DNA from: Branchiostoma floridae
Lineage: Eukaryota > Chordata > Leptocardii > Amphioxiformes > Branchiostomatidae
DNA length: 64,000 bases
Assembly (NCBI RefSeq): GCF_000003815.2
Contig: NC_049988.1
Coordinates: 18,735,598-18,799,597, forward strand
Direction: 5' to 3'
This document shows, in pieces, positions 1 to 11,444 of this stretch (positions are counted from its first letter, which is position 1; each line of letters starts with the position of its first letter). A program made the translations under genes and the position numbers. Under the pieces are notes generated by a model that saw only the letters and a program-made list of their open reading frames with translations, searched no databases and was not told the origin of the DNA.

Positions 1-3000
1 GAGTTTTTAGAGAAGAGGAGAAAAGAGCTAAATCAGTATTTGCAGGTAAGTTGACTACTATTATTACTTTTTGTTTGTTTGATTGTTTTGGTAAACCAGT
101 AAACTGCCTTTAGGTGAAACACACCATTTTGTACAATAAGTACAAGCTTCGTAAGAGTCAGGTTTGATCCACTCACACCAGGAAGGACCTCTACATGTAC
201 ACATGCTTGTTGTGTGGCTGTCCTCAAATTTGAGATTTCCAGCTTATCCAAAGAACTGCAACCCTAAGCAGTGGCACGCAAAGTTTTGTAGTTTGCAGAA
301 CTGCAGACCTTGTCACTCACTGCTACCAATTGAGTCATGGCATGGCAATGTTCTCTCTTTTTCCATCTTATTATGTTTTGCCTGCTAGGGAAATACATAT
401 TGTTTTCACTGGACAGGTGTGTTCTCTTAACATATACATGTATCTTCTTCTGTCAGGGGCCAATCAGAGCTAGGTTAGAACTGCCATGAACCAATCAGAG
501 CTTAGAACTACATCAACATATTAGCTGTATATCATAGATATAAACAGTTGGCATGTTAGCTCTATATCATAAAGACGAAAATCTTTTTTACTCGCTCGCC
601 ATACCATAAGGCAAGCCAAAAGGTATAGATTTGTGTGGGACACAAGCTTGGAACAAAAGGCTACGGGGAAAACATTCTGCATTTTTGCGAAAAAGTTGCC
701 TTTCTAGTTCTGTTGTTTGTTGAACTTTCCTTGTTCTGTTTTGACCCCCCAGACGTTACTGTGTGAGGATGTTCTGCAGAACAACCCAGGGATGAAGGAG
801 GCCATGTTGGATTTCCTGGAGAACAAAGCCTACAACAAGGGGAAAGGGCAGCTGGCTAGGAAGGTTAGTCAAGTCATTCCTGCACCTAATGGTGTATAAT
901 TCATAGTTTCAGTAGCCCTGGGCCACACAACTTTGTGCAATCACTACAGCAGGGAGCTAGTCAACTGGTAGTGGTGTGTGTTCAACTTCCTTACTCTTTC
1001 CCGAATGCTGAGTGCTTAGCAGGGAAAGCATTAAAGTCTTTGGTGTGAATCGGCCGGGAATAGAACTCCTACAGAATGCAAGGTGAACACTCTTCCCACA
1101 TGGTCATTGCACCAGTTTGGCTAGAAAGGTCTGGAACCCGGGAATGAAGAAGGCCGTATTGGAGAACAAAGCCTACAACAAGGGCAAAGGGCAGCTGGCT
1201 AGGAAGGTTAGTCAGAGCCCTTCCAGTGCCTGATGGTGCATAGGGCAGTGCCTATCTCTGTTTCAGTAGCCCTGGGCCACACATTGTATCTTCTAATAGT
1301 TGACTGCATATAATCACCAGGTGTATTTTGCCAGCCAGTAGGTACCCATTATGAGTAATGAGGCTGATTAACGTGGTCGAGGCACCTCCTCGAGCACGGG
1401 ACCCCCGTTTTACGTCCCTCCCGGAAGACGATTTCGTGGAAAGCTTCGTGAGGCTACAGCAATCCGGATGTCCTTGGTTGGTCCCCCATCCAAGCACTAT
1501 CCGGACCGTCGCGTTGCTTAACTTCCGAGATCGAGGGATCGGGTGTACCAACGCGCCACGCGGCCGTAGCATATATAATAGAATTCTGTGACATTTTAGA
1601 TAATTTGAATAATTTTTGAATGGAACAAAGTTTTCTTCGTTTCACAACCTTCTTTAATTCTTTAGTAAACGTTTCTGTCGCCTTCATTAATACAAAATGA
1701 AACAAATTAGTGCTGTATGAACTAGACAGTCAGTGCAATCTGAACTTACTTTCATGTCCCTAATAAACGTACCGGGACGTTTATTTTTTTCAGCCTCACA
1801 ATCCACCCGGTACGTTCTTGTTTTGGACGGTACGTTTATTTTTTTTCCTGAAAATTGGGACTTTGCTTAGCCAGGACCCTCAAAGAATTGAATTTTGGGG
1901 GTTTTCTGCCCATATTTCCGCGGTATTTTTGCTCAAAATTCCCTATTTTTCGGGCGAAACGGCGCGGATTTCCATGAGCGTGTACGCGTACGCGGTACTC
2001 TTTCGGTGATTTCGGTCGATCTCGCTATGACGCTACGAAGTAAAATTATGTTGTTCTTGGGGGGAAATAAAACACCACACTGACGTTTTGAAATACAATT
2101 TTGACATAAATAACTTTTAGTTTTAATTTAGGAGTAGTTTATAGTCTCTGTTTACATCGTAAACCAGCACCTTGCACGAGAAATTTCCCGCCGGTCTTGT
2201 GGTTCCATGCGCTTTCGGCAGCGAGGCGGAAGAGTGATTCGTTCACATAATAAATGCTGGACGTAAAAATAACAACTATAACATCGTTTCCCTTGTGATA
2301 TGAGTTTTGACGCCGCAAATTCTCCCAAACGACAGGAATTCGTCGGTAAAAACAGCAAGTTCATAATCATTTCTAAGCATCAAACCGCCACAACTTTCCT
2401 TTGTAGATGCATGTGCCATTATGCCGAGATGGTCACGTCGAAATAAAACTTTCTTAACGTAGGCTTATTTCTTTGACAAAAATCAACCTTAGTCTAGTTT
2501 TCACATAACTAACTTTTATTTAATAGATTTTAATCGTTTTTATACCGTAATCACTCTATTTTATGCTACACATCAGAAATCTTGTTGCGATATTTTACCT
2601 TGGTAAAAGAGGAGTCGTCCACTGACCCCTAGTGACCTTGTTTATCAGCTGCTGCGACGCCATGTTGGAGAAAAACCGAAAGACGGAGATTTCCATTTTT
2701 GGCCCGCGGAATACGAAAATTGGGACAGCTTACATGCATTTCAAGAACCTAAAACATCAGATAATGAACGGACGGTCTATTTGTAAAATCTGCCCATATA
2801 GCCTTCCAGTCTGCACAGAAATGACGATGTAGAGAAGGGTAGAAGTGCAAAGAGTCTGAGATGAGAAAAAAACGCCACGTGAATTCAACAACACTTCGCA
2901 TAAAATCACATAATTTTGTATAATGTTTCCTTTATTCAATGTCTCCTTCATAAAGAGTCCAAGTTGAACCGACATCTTGCTGATGTATAGTACAAAAAAA

Positions 3001-6000
3001 ACGTGATCCCCTCGTGGATAATTTACTATTTAGCGCAGCGTAACGCGGCCGGCCACGCGCCCGTGACGGCAGTGTTGGCATAGCGGCCGGACTGAAAATC
3101 GTCTGGCCGCGACCGCATTGGACAGGTGACCGCTATAGACTAATTTCTTAATGCTTAGGTCAACGGGAAAAATCCAAGGGACCGACGAAAACTGACCGCA
3201 TGGCCAGTTACGTGGCCCCTCAGTTACGTGGCCCCTATACTCAGGTGACCCTAAGGCAGGTTTCACTGCGAATTTCAACTTACCTTTTATTAAAAAATTG
3301 AGAAAACATCATGATTCGAACAAGATATCTATAGTTCTTCAGCTCATGATTTATAGAACTAACTGATGTGGTTCTTAGGCATAAATGAATGAAGACCTAC
3401 CTGCTTATCATCTCCTTTTCTTTGGACAGAAGTAGCATGTTCACAGTTAAATACATGTCAATTTGGTAATTTTCCGGGGGGTATGTTTATTCCGGGGGGT
3501 ACGTTTATTAGATATTGACGATTTGTCCGGGGGTTATGTTTATTCCGGAGGGTATGTTTATTAGGGACATGAGAGTAACCTATTGTATTGTAACATAGTT
3601 GCATGTACATTGTTATTGACGTTAAAACGTCTACTGAAGAATTAAAGAAGGTTGTGTAAAAAAGAAGACTTCAATTGATCTCAACCAACCTGATGAAACT
3701 ATTTACGGATCTAATTTTTGAATTCTACTTCCCTCCCCAGATGGACACACTAGTAAACCCACTGAGGAACTCTGTCAGGAACACCTTCAATGTGGTGAAG
3801 TCCATGCCTGACAACTTGGCGGAGGGGGTGGGGAAAATGTCCGACGGTCTGGGGAAGGTGTCGGACTCTGTGTCGGACAAACTCGGCAAGATTGGCAACA
3901 AGGTAACAGTTTTCTGTCACTAATGTTCTTTTTCGCAAATCTTCATATATGCATGTAGTCACAGAATCTTCCATTATTATCTCCACAAAAATGGAGATAT
4001 TATTTTGGGTATGTCTGTGAGTGTGTGTGTTTCTGTTTTCGGATTTTTGTAGTCAGCATAACTCAAGAACCTCTTGATGGATTGTGATGGATTGTGATGA
4101 TATTTGGTATGTAGGTAGGAGTTAGGAAGACGAAGGTTAAGGTCAATTTGTGGCCACCTAGTATGTGACCTTGGTACTGCAGCAGAACTTCCATTTTTTT
4201 GGTGACAGATAGCTTGTTCTTCCAGTATGGTAGAAATGATTTCCTGAATGAGCAGAGTATTGTCTGTTCAATTGCCACCATAAAAGGTTAATGTGTTGGC
4301 CTTGGTTACAGAAGGAAAGTTGCACCATTTAGAAAGTATAATTTGCACAAAAAGCTTACTACATTTGATATCATTTTAATATCCCATTAGTGGTACATTT
4401 TACTTTGTTGAACTTGAACATTTGTTATTGTTTTTCAGGTCTTAAAGTCACCACAAGGATATGACGACTGTAAGGTCTCGGCACACATTGAAGATAACGT
4501 AAGCTATTTCTTCTACTTTATACTTTCTAGCTTAGTACCAGGTAATAAAGTCAATGTTTACTTATCTATTTGTTTACTAATATTTGTTTACTCCAGATTG
4601 ATGACAACATTCCTTTACTCATGCTGCTACTGATGAACGGTGTTTGGATAAGAACCAGTGGCTGCAGTGGCAGATTGTCGCTCTGCTGCTAATATTTACT
4701 TGTTTATTTACTTATTTATTTGTTTGTATGTATGTATGTTATTTGTTTGTTTATTTACCCCAGATTGATGACAACATTCCGCTGCGCATCATGCTGCTCC
4801 TTATGGATGAAGTGTTCGATTTAAAGGATAAGAACCAGTGGCTACGGAGGCAAATCTCCACTCTGTCTGTTTACTAATTTGTTGCTTGTTTGTTTGTTTG
4901 TTTGTTTGTTTACCCCAGATTGATGACAACATTCCATTGTGCATCATGCTGCTCCTGATGGACAAAGTGTTTGAATAAGAACCAGTTGGTTTGACAGCAG
5001 ATCCCAGAACTGTTGCAATTGTTTACGCCTATATATATATGTATATACTTGTTTATTCTTTTGTTTGTTTGTTTACTGCAGATTGGTGACAACATTCCTC
5101 TTCGCATCATGCTGCTCCAAATGGACGAAGTGTTTGACCTGAAAGATAAGAACCAGTGGCTACGGCGGCAGATCGTGGCCCTGCTACATTGTTTACTTAT
5201 TTATTTGTTTATTTATTTGTTTGTTTACTACAGATTGATGACAACATTCCGCTGCGCATCATGCTGCTCCTGATGGATGAAGTGTTCGACTTGAAGGATA
5301 AAAACCAGTGGCTTTGGTTACAGATTGTTATGCTGTTTAGTAATTTGTTGTTTATTCATGTATTTGTTTATTTGTTTGTTTCCCCAGATTGATGACAACA
5401 TTCCGCTGTGCATCATGCTGCTACTGATGGACGAAGTGTTTGAATAAGAACCAGTGGCTGTGGTAGCAGATTGTGGCTCTGTCTGTTTACTAATTTGTTG
5501 TTTATTTGTTTTTTATTTGTTTACCAGATTGATGACAACATTCCGCTGCGCATCATGCTTCTCCTGATGGATGAAGTGTTTGACCTGAAGGATAAAAACC
5601 AGTGGCTACGGCGGCAGATCGTTTTCCTGTTTACTAATTTTTTGTTTACTTATTTGTTTGTTTGTTTACCCCAGATTGATGACAACATTCCGCTGCGCAT
5701 CATGCTGCTCCTTATGGACGAAGTGTTCGACCTGAAAGATAAAAACCAGTGGCTACGGCGGCAGATCGTGGCTCTGTTGCAGCAGATTATCCGAGCGATC
5801 CTCGGAGACAAGATGAATCGCAAGATCGTGGAGCAGGTCGGAGTGCTGACCTCCGCAGAACAGGTCGCGGAGTACGTCAAGCAGTTCAGGTGGGAGAAAG
5901 TTTTTATAAAAGTGAAAGTAATCTCCAATCAGTTAATCTTTCTCTGTTCAAAACAGGGCAGACTTTACATTGTACATTAATGAAGACTATAGAATGCTAA

Positions 6001-7477
6001 CCTCGGCAGAACAGGTGGCAGAGTACGTCAAGCAGTTCAGGTGAGAACAAATGTGAAAGTTGATTTAAAAGGTGAAAGTTCCTGTATTCAGAATAAGGAG
6101 GACTATATATGAATGACTACCATAGAATGCTGACCTCGCCAGAACAGGTGGCAGAGTATGTAGCAGTTCAGGTGAGAATTGACCAGGGCTATAGCCAGTT
6201 GAATTTTTTTCCATCCAAATTCTTCCAAAAATATTTTTTTCTGTAATTGACTACAGAACAACATCTGCCTTGTGCGATCGACATCATGCCCTCATGCAAA
6301 ATCATGCACCCTTCACAACGTCAAATAATACAATTAATAACACATTCCTGTCGTTTCCTACATTGTAGTACATCAGAGACATTCTCAATTGATCTAAGAA
6401 TGTTAAAATTTCTGGTCTGGTGTTCATGGTTTACACATTGACCTCTTCACCACAAACTTGAAATTGCTACCAAAATACTTGTTCTTTCTTCTGCCCGTCT
6501 ACCCTCTTGTTTTAGCCAAGAAATAAAAACTACTCTGGACACTCCCTACTGTGAAATTAAACCTATAAAACTAAAAGGTATTTCAAACACGATAATGCCA
6601 AAATATGCCAACATATGTATTATTTTATTGTTTACAACTTACTGTTTCCCAGGGATGCCTTCTGGCCTAACGGTGTCCTCGCGGACCCAGCAGAGATCCG
6701 AGAGAAGAACATCTGCATGAGAACCAGAGTCGCCGCCAAGACAAAAATGTTGGGCAGCATCCCAGGTTTGGATAGATTATTTGTGTTGTATATGTTAAGG
6801 TTGCTATTTTAAGACTAAATCTAACATAATTCAGCCAGTTTTACAGCAAGGTTTAAAGACTGCAATGTTGTTTTACTTTTAGTATATCTATGTATGAATG
6901 AATAAACCATTCCATTAAACTACTCAGTGACACCTCTCTTAATATCTCGCACAAGGTAAGGCATTGCAAGCCAATCTCAATGTTATAAATTAAAAGGGAT
7001 TAATAATTTTTAGTGCTTTACATTGCACAAGTCATGGCAACATAAACTTTCAGACATTTCAAGTCTTTTTTGTAGAGAAAAAAAAGTTTCATTCAATGTT
7101 ACATAATTGTACTGTTGTTTGAATTGAGACAAATACAAAGAAAGAATTGAAAAAAGTCCTCAACAGAAGTTTTTCCTTTCACTTGTAAACATGTACTATT
7201 CCTTGACACAGATGAGTTGAAGCACGTGATCGGTGCAGAGACGACAAGAAAAGGCGTCACGCGTGTCTTCGAGATGTGCCAGTACCCGCGTCTCAACAGG
7301 AGACTTCTTTACGTTGTTCTCGAGGGCATCCTCGAGACACTCTTCCCTGAAAACAAGTTCCGGGAAATCTTCATCAAGCTGCACTCCAAGTCGCCAAGGA
7401 TAAAGGCAAGGATGGACACAAGAGCGCCCCCCGGAGGCCAGAACAAGAAAGACAGGTGGAAACAACAGATGTCATAA
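1..7477 (+). CDS. SNX13: Sorting nexin 13, C-terminal half (5' end outside window)
   Basis: Exons: 1-45, 753-863, 3741-3902, 4439-4498, 5675-5889, 6653-6765, 7212-7477 (stop). Each has AG/GT borders and the phases join, giving 323 residues. Exons 1-2 encode the end of the PX phosphoinositide-binding domain (EFLEKRRKELNQYLQ, then DFLENKAYNKGKGQLARK). Exon 3 is a low-complexity linker with repeated KMSDGLGKVSDS. Exons 5-7 form the nexin C-terminal domain (DDNIPLRIMLLLMDEVFDL, RDAFWPNGVLADP, DELKHVIGAETTRKG), closely matching vertebrate SNX13 from memory. Family role: endosomal trafficking, with PXA and RGS-like domains expected upstream of the window. Odd: exons 2 and 5 have tandem partial copies in the neighbouring introns, listed separately. 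SNX14, SNX19 and SNX25 fit the C-terminal sequence less well. Confidence 0.93.
885..1128 (-). repeat. tRNA-derived SINE, copy in SNX13 intron
   Basis: The reverse complement matches the plus-strand SINE at 55990-56262 over most of its length: the tRNA-like head with A-box and B-box-like motifs, then the tail containing GTGTGGCCCAGGGCTACTGAAA. It begins about 20 bp downstream of the exon 2 donor of SNX13. Confidence 0.7.
1131..1206 (+). pseudogene. Partial tandem copy of SNX13 exon 2
   Basis: This stretch repeats the 3' part of the PX-domain exon (753-863), reading NPGMKKAVLENKAYNKGKG. Relative to the original it has lost 9 bp in frame (the DFL codons) and carries several substitutions. It keeps the donor AAG|GTTAGT. 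No good polypyrimidine-AG acceptor is visible upstream, so it is probably a dead partial exon. A second fragment of the neighbouring SINE follows at 1222-1287, so exon end and SINE were copied together, about 343 bp apart. Confidence 0.75.
1222..1287 (-). repeat. SINE fragment carried along in the exon 2 duplication
   Basis: This matches the tail of the tRNA-derived SINE family (CTCTGTTTCAGTAGCCCTGG) and sits just after the duplicated exon fragment, as the full SINE does after the original exon. Confidence 0.6.
1330..1572 (-). repeat. 5S rRNA-derived SINE
   Basis: Read on the minus strand, 1572 to about 1450 aligns with eukaryotic 5S rRNA: internal promoter region with GATCTCGGAAGTTAAGCAAC, then a TTGGATGGGGGACC segment and a terminal TGTAGC. 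A body follows (1449-1330) containing GACGTAAAACGGGGGTCC, shared with the element at 18180-18410. Changes in the 5S part, its fusion to a body and its intronic position argue for a SINE3-type retroposon, not a functional 5S gene. Confidence 0.72.
1643..3655. mobile_element. Non-autonomous DNA element with long diverged inverted ends, SNX13 intron
   Basis: The left end (CACAACCTTCTTTAATTCTT, then TCATGTCCCTAATAAAC near 1753) recurs inverted at the right end (GTTTATTAGGGACATGA near 3550, then AAGAATTAAAGAAGGTTGTG ending 3655). The inverted ends are over 100 bp and imperfect. Subterminal copies of a GG(T/G)ACGTTTATT motif lie inside both ends. The interior has no open frame of note and contains, at about 3050-3260, a diverged copy of the element seen at 11445-11929. 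No target duplication was resolved. Confidence 0.65.
3985..4290 (+). repeat. Diverged relative of the CTCCATGAAAT hairpin/TG repeat
   Basis: It starts with a short hairpin (ATCTCCACAAAAATGGAGAT), then a TG-rich stretch, then ATAACTCAAGAACC and a GGATTG segment. This is the same order of parts as the two 1.1-kb copies at 22849-23935 and 24033-25123. Intronic in SNX13. Confidence 0.5.
4597..5674 (+). repeat. Tandem array of seven partial copies of SNX13 exon 5 with its splice acceptor
   Basis: Starts of the exon-like part lie at 4597, 4764, 4919, 5082, 5234, 5388 and 5528, with the full exon at 5675 as the eighth (spacing 140-167 bp). Each unit holds a T/TTTG-rich tract ending in CAG, then about 95 bp of exon coding IDDNIPLRIMLLLMDEVFDL and NQWLRRQI, and then falls back into T-rich intron without a donor. 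Copies 1, 3 and 6 share the same 8-bp deletion and are frameshifted; copies 2, 4, 5 and 7 stay open. Copy 7 reads in frame through its T-rich spacer into the real exon. Confidence 0.9.
5995..6171 (+). repeat. Two partial copies of the 3' end of SNX13 exon 5 with donor sites
   Basis: Positions 5995-6040 and 6127-6171 repeat the end of exon 5 (LTSAEQVAEYVKQF) followed by GTGAG, mirroring 5843-5889. The first copy is intact through the donor; the second has lost 2 bp. Together with the upstream array, both halves of this exon have been amplified on their own sides. Confidence 0.85.
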
Positions 7478-9687
7478 TGGGGATGTTTTGGGGGGTAGTT
7501 GGAATGGCTCAAAACCAAATTTATATGTTGTAGATTCATTCTTTGATTTTCTTAGGGACTTATTTTTGAGGTTGGAGGGGAAAATACCTTCTCACTTTGT
7601 TTTATATTCACAGTCCAGGGCTCGAAATCCTTTTTTTCTGCATACCTGCACCACTCTGAATTTAGGAAGTATGGATCATACTAAAATTGTTGAGGAACCA
7701 TTGTTATTTTTTCTTTTGTACTTAATATGTGGAAGCAGTCAGTGTAACTGATAACAATCCATATACACCTACATCATAGGACATCTATGTATAAAGCTCA
7801 GTACATGGACTAGTGCAGGTTAGGTGCAGGTAGACACCAGAAATCCCTGCACAGCTCCAATTTTACCTGCACTAACCTGCATATGCAGGTGGTATTTCGA
7901 GCCCTGCAGTTAATACTGTACACAAAGCCACACTATTTCGGGATGTTACAAAATTGCCTTTGAAAGCCACTGCAAATATTGCAAAAGTAAAACTAACAAG
8001 AATTTCTCCATGGCTATATAAAAGCCTGATATGTCCTCTGTATTATACAGTCATGCACATGTGTATTATGAATTGATTCTCAAAGTACACTGAAATAGAA
8101 TTTCTTCTATCATTAAATTTAACTTTTGATTTTGAAGCATTCCATGCAGACTGAAGCAATTATTATAGATTCTACAAGAATAGTTTCCTTGAATTGAATA
8201 AGAATTTGCTCAAAACAGATTTTCATTAGGGGGTGAATATACATATGTAGAAATGTTGAAATGTTCAGTGGTGTACAAATAAAGTATGTGTTTTCAGAAT
8301 GAAATAACAAATTTCTAATAATTATTGTATAGGTCCATTCTAGATCTTGTGTAATTGAAAATTGAGTGAAGTGTCAAATATTTATTCAAAAGTGATATTG
8401 TAAAATAATTTAACATTTGAATTGTAATACTAGTAACTTTATAACACATTATATGTTCATTTTGTTAAGAATACTTCCAAAAAGAGCTGAAGATGAAGAT
8501 TGAATATTTAAAAAAAAAAAAAACTTGTAAAATGTATTATATCTATTACAGTACAAAATTGTGAAAATACAGTCAGGTCAATCTTAGAAGATGATTTGTA
8601 AATTGCACTTTTTAAGTGAAAGTAGGCATTACTCAAGATGTGTTAACAGAATTTTCTCCTTTGCACTAAAAGTATTTGTTAATAATATATCTGGCAGTAG
8701 CAAACAGCAAGTTTCACATAGTACGTTGAGAAAACTTAAAAATTTTGAAAATTGAAATTTTTTCATAGACATTTGGGCTTTAGGTCACTTTAGATTGCAC
8801 TGCAGCTGGGGTGCCTGTCATTGGCTGATGTCCTTTTATTCTACCCTGAAAATCAGCCATTAATTTTTTGCTCTGAATGTACGTGTACAAAACCATTTTT
8901 TCATATTTGACCGGTCCAGAAAAACCGGACCTGAGAAATTAGGTGGACCGGATGTTGGACCGATTAGAAAATAATAGATTATTTCATCAGGTATTCACAC
9001 GTTTTGGCGCTTGCAGGTGGAAGAAAATAACAAGAGTAAAGTAGAGTAGAGTTTATATAACTTCTACCAAGTTTTACAGCCAATCATACAGGTGCAGTTA
9101 GCTTTGTAGGATTTTAAAACGCCAGTGTAAGTGTAATACTCCACTAAACAGATTTCTTTGTAGAGAAATGAACCATTGGTATGAGTCATACTGAATCAGG
9201 TTCAGGTCCAGACCTGGACCTGATCCTTAGGACCTGAACCGGACCTGGACCTGAATTTTCTGTAAAAGGTGCAGGACCAGTTTGAGACTAGAGGTAGTGA
9301 TCAAGATGATGTCACAGAAAAAAATCATGCATTTGGGTTGTTATCATTGTTTACATGCAGTCAACGTTTGTCGTCTAATGTCATAATGTTCTCATATTGG
9401 ACTAAGCATAAGAAACGAGAGAAGACTTGCCAAAAAAGGAGCAAAACACTAGTAGGTTCCTATCCACTTTCAGGAACATTCTGAATCTAAAAGATTGATG
9501 TAACTATGTGTATCTGAATAATTTTACATCAATGAAATTGTTCTCAAATGTTTAATTACCTTTAGTGTTGTACAGTATTGTACTGAACTTGAATTTGATT
9601 TGCACTTGAATTTGTACCATGCACAGGGCAACAGATCCTAGTCTTTTACTTAAACTAACCGAGAGAGAGAGAGAGAGATGTGTATCT
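7478..9687 (+). other. SNX13 3' flank, probable 3'UTR and repeats
   Basis: No coding frame was recognised. AATAAA at 8278-8283 is a candidate poly(A) signal 0.8 kb after the stop. An insertion lies at 7616-7906. Runs of ACCGGAC and GGACCTGAA motifs at 8908-8975 and 9195-9258 look like subterminal motif clusters of a hAT-type element. The rest is AT-rich. Confidence 0.4.
7616..7906. mobile_element. MITE with CAGGGCTCGAAAT ends
   Basis: The left end CAGGGCTCGAAAT is mirrored by ATTTCGAGCCCTG at the right. Internal TGCAGGT motifs are repeated near the right end. The same ends bound 12246-12565. The terminal sequence resembles hAT-type ends. Confidence 0.65.
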
Positions 9688-9863
9688 TAGGCCAACGTCA
9701 CATTTCTAAATGAAAAATAGAAATTTATACATAGAAATATTCTCAAAAAATGCTCACGGTTGTTCTCTTAATGTCTTGTGTAGTTTGGTGTCTCTTGTAT
9801 CATACTTTTCGTTCCTGAAAGCTGCCCGGTCAGGCCCCGGTTTGGAAATGTGACATAGGCCTA
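9688..9863. mobile_element. MITE with TAGGCC...TCACATTTC inverted ends
   Basis: TAGGCCAACGTCACATTTCTA at the left is mirrored by GGAAATGTGACATAGGCCTA at the right, enclosing about 130 bp. A second family member lies at 15635-15801. A short (GA)n tract precedes it. Confidence 0.65.
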
Positions 9864-11160
9864 TGTGGGGTTGGCAGATCCACGAAGTTGAATATTTCTC
9901 AACTTCGATAATATCTTTGTTTCCCCCTTTCCATGCTGCACTTGCTAAAGAATACCTTGTGATCCTTACTTTGATAACTTATATTGTACATGACATTTCA
10001 CATCAACAGTTTGAAAAATACTGTATTAGACTCATCGACTGAGGATTCCTTCACACTTGTGTATAATCCTAATCCAGTATGAGTTGTGTACTGACATATT
10101 TTCATACCAAGTTTGTGCACAATACAATACTTCTGGGCATAGCCAAAGCCATCAGCTATATATTAAGTTGTATGCACAATACAATAGTTCTGTGCATGGT
10201 CAAAGCTATCAGCTAACTGGGCTGCACTCTGTGTACATGTATGCCTGTGTAAAGGAAACTTACACAAACGATTGAGAGTTGTATCAAGTGCATGTTGTAT
10301 GTGCCTATGGAAAATAATAAATACGCAACTCCTACGGATTTAGAATACATACAAGTGTTAGAGCCCCCAGAATATGCACGAATGGCACATTTGAAGTGTA
10401 CATATAACTATGAGAAACAAATATCACTAGTTGATTTCAATGTGTGAAGTCAAGTAATGATTGTTGTAACTGAGACCCAATTTTTATCCAGTGGATTGTA
10501 TATTTTGTCTAGTTGTATATAAGAGATTTTAGACGTCTATTGTACACAAAAAGTCCAGTAAACAAGCCACTAGCCAAGTTAATGATAGTATTCTCTGGAA
10601 GGTTTGAAGTATGAATGTTTAAAAAAAGGCACAATTTTTGACAAAGGCTAGAAATTATGTGCTATTGCTTGAAGATAAAAGGTCCTGTCTTACAAGAATT
10701 TCTTAACAACTTCTTGGACTTGAAGTTGACCTTAATTGCTGTTGCAGCGGTCTATGAAAATAATTGCATTTTGTCCAAAAATATCTTTTTGCCCAAAGAG
10801 GAGGAATTTCATCAGATATTTTTATCCCCATTTAAAAATTGTGTTTTTAATAGTTGCAATATAACATTTGCTGCAGCGCCTATGCTACCAATTTGCTTCT
10901 AACAACAAACAAAAAATTTTTGCTAGCATTTAACAAATGAAAAAGCAACCTTTCAGGGGATATGTATCAAGGCTGTATGAATTTGTGAAGAACCTGAAAT
11001 CCTGTCTAAAAAGTTGAATCTTGCAAATGTCCACCTTGTGTTGAATTTAGTGTATTCCTGTCATGTATTGTTATGCAATATTTTGTTTGTTCAGACATGC
11101 ACTTGTAGTGCCTAGTGGCACATATAGGACAGCATGTTTCCATGTTTTAGTAGCAGGGTA

Positions 11161-11334
11161 CAGTACAAGCCGCTTAATTGCACACTCCAAATACCAGTGC
11201 ATTTTGCTCAATTATCCGAATGGTGCAACAAAGAGACGTTATTAAGCCAGACCACACCACCACAGGAGTTTGGGATTTCATGCAATTAACAGAAGTGTGC
11301 GATTGTCAGTTGTGCAATTAACTGGCTTCTACTG
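11161..11334 (+). mobile_element. Pogo-like MITE, family copy 1
   Basis: Ends CAGTACAAGCCGCTTAATTG and CAATTAACTGGCTTCTACTG, flanked by TA on both sides. About 174 bp. Inner repeats include CAATTATCC and TTCATGCAATTAACAGAAG. Seven more copies lie in the window (30665, 33561, 33789, 36926, 57870, 59193, 61755). The TA target and CAGT end fit pogo/Tigger-type elements. Confidence 0.75.
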
Positions 11335-11444
11335 TATATGTTTTACAGGGAGTGGTTGCTAGCCCTTCCCTTTCACATTCTAAGATGATGGCCACTTTTA
11401 TGAATTATGCGTCTACACGTACCAACTTGTTCCATATTAAAGTA

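Noticed and set aside
1450-1572. A functional 5S rRNA gene.
   Set aside because: It is diverged, fused to a SINE body and lies within an intron; no terminator T-run follows the 5S part.
4597-5674. Mutually exclusive exons of SNX13.
   Set aside because: None of the extra copies has a donor site before the next acceptor and three are frameshifted, so they cannot act as complete alternative exons.
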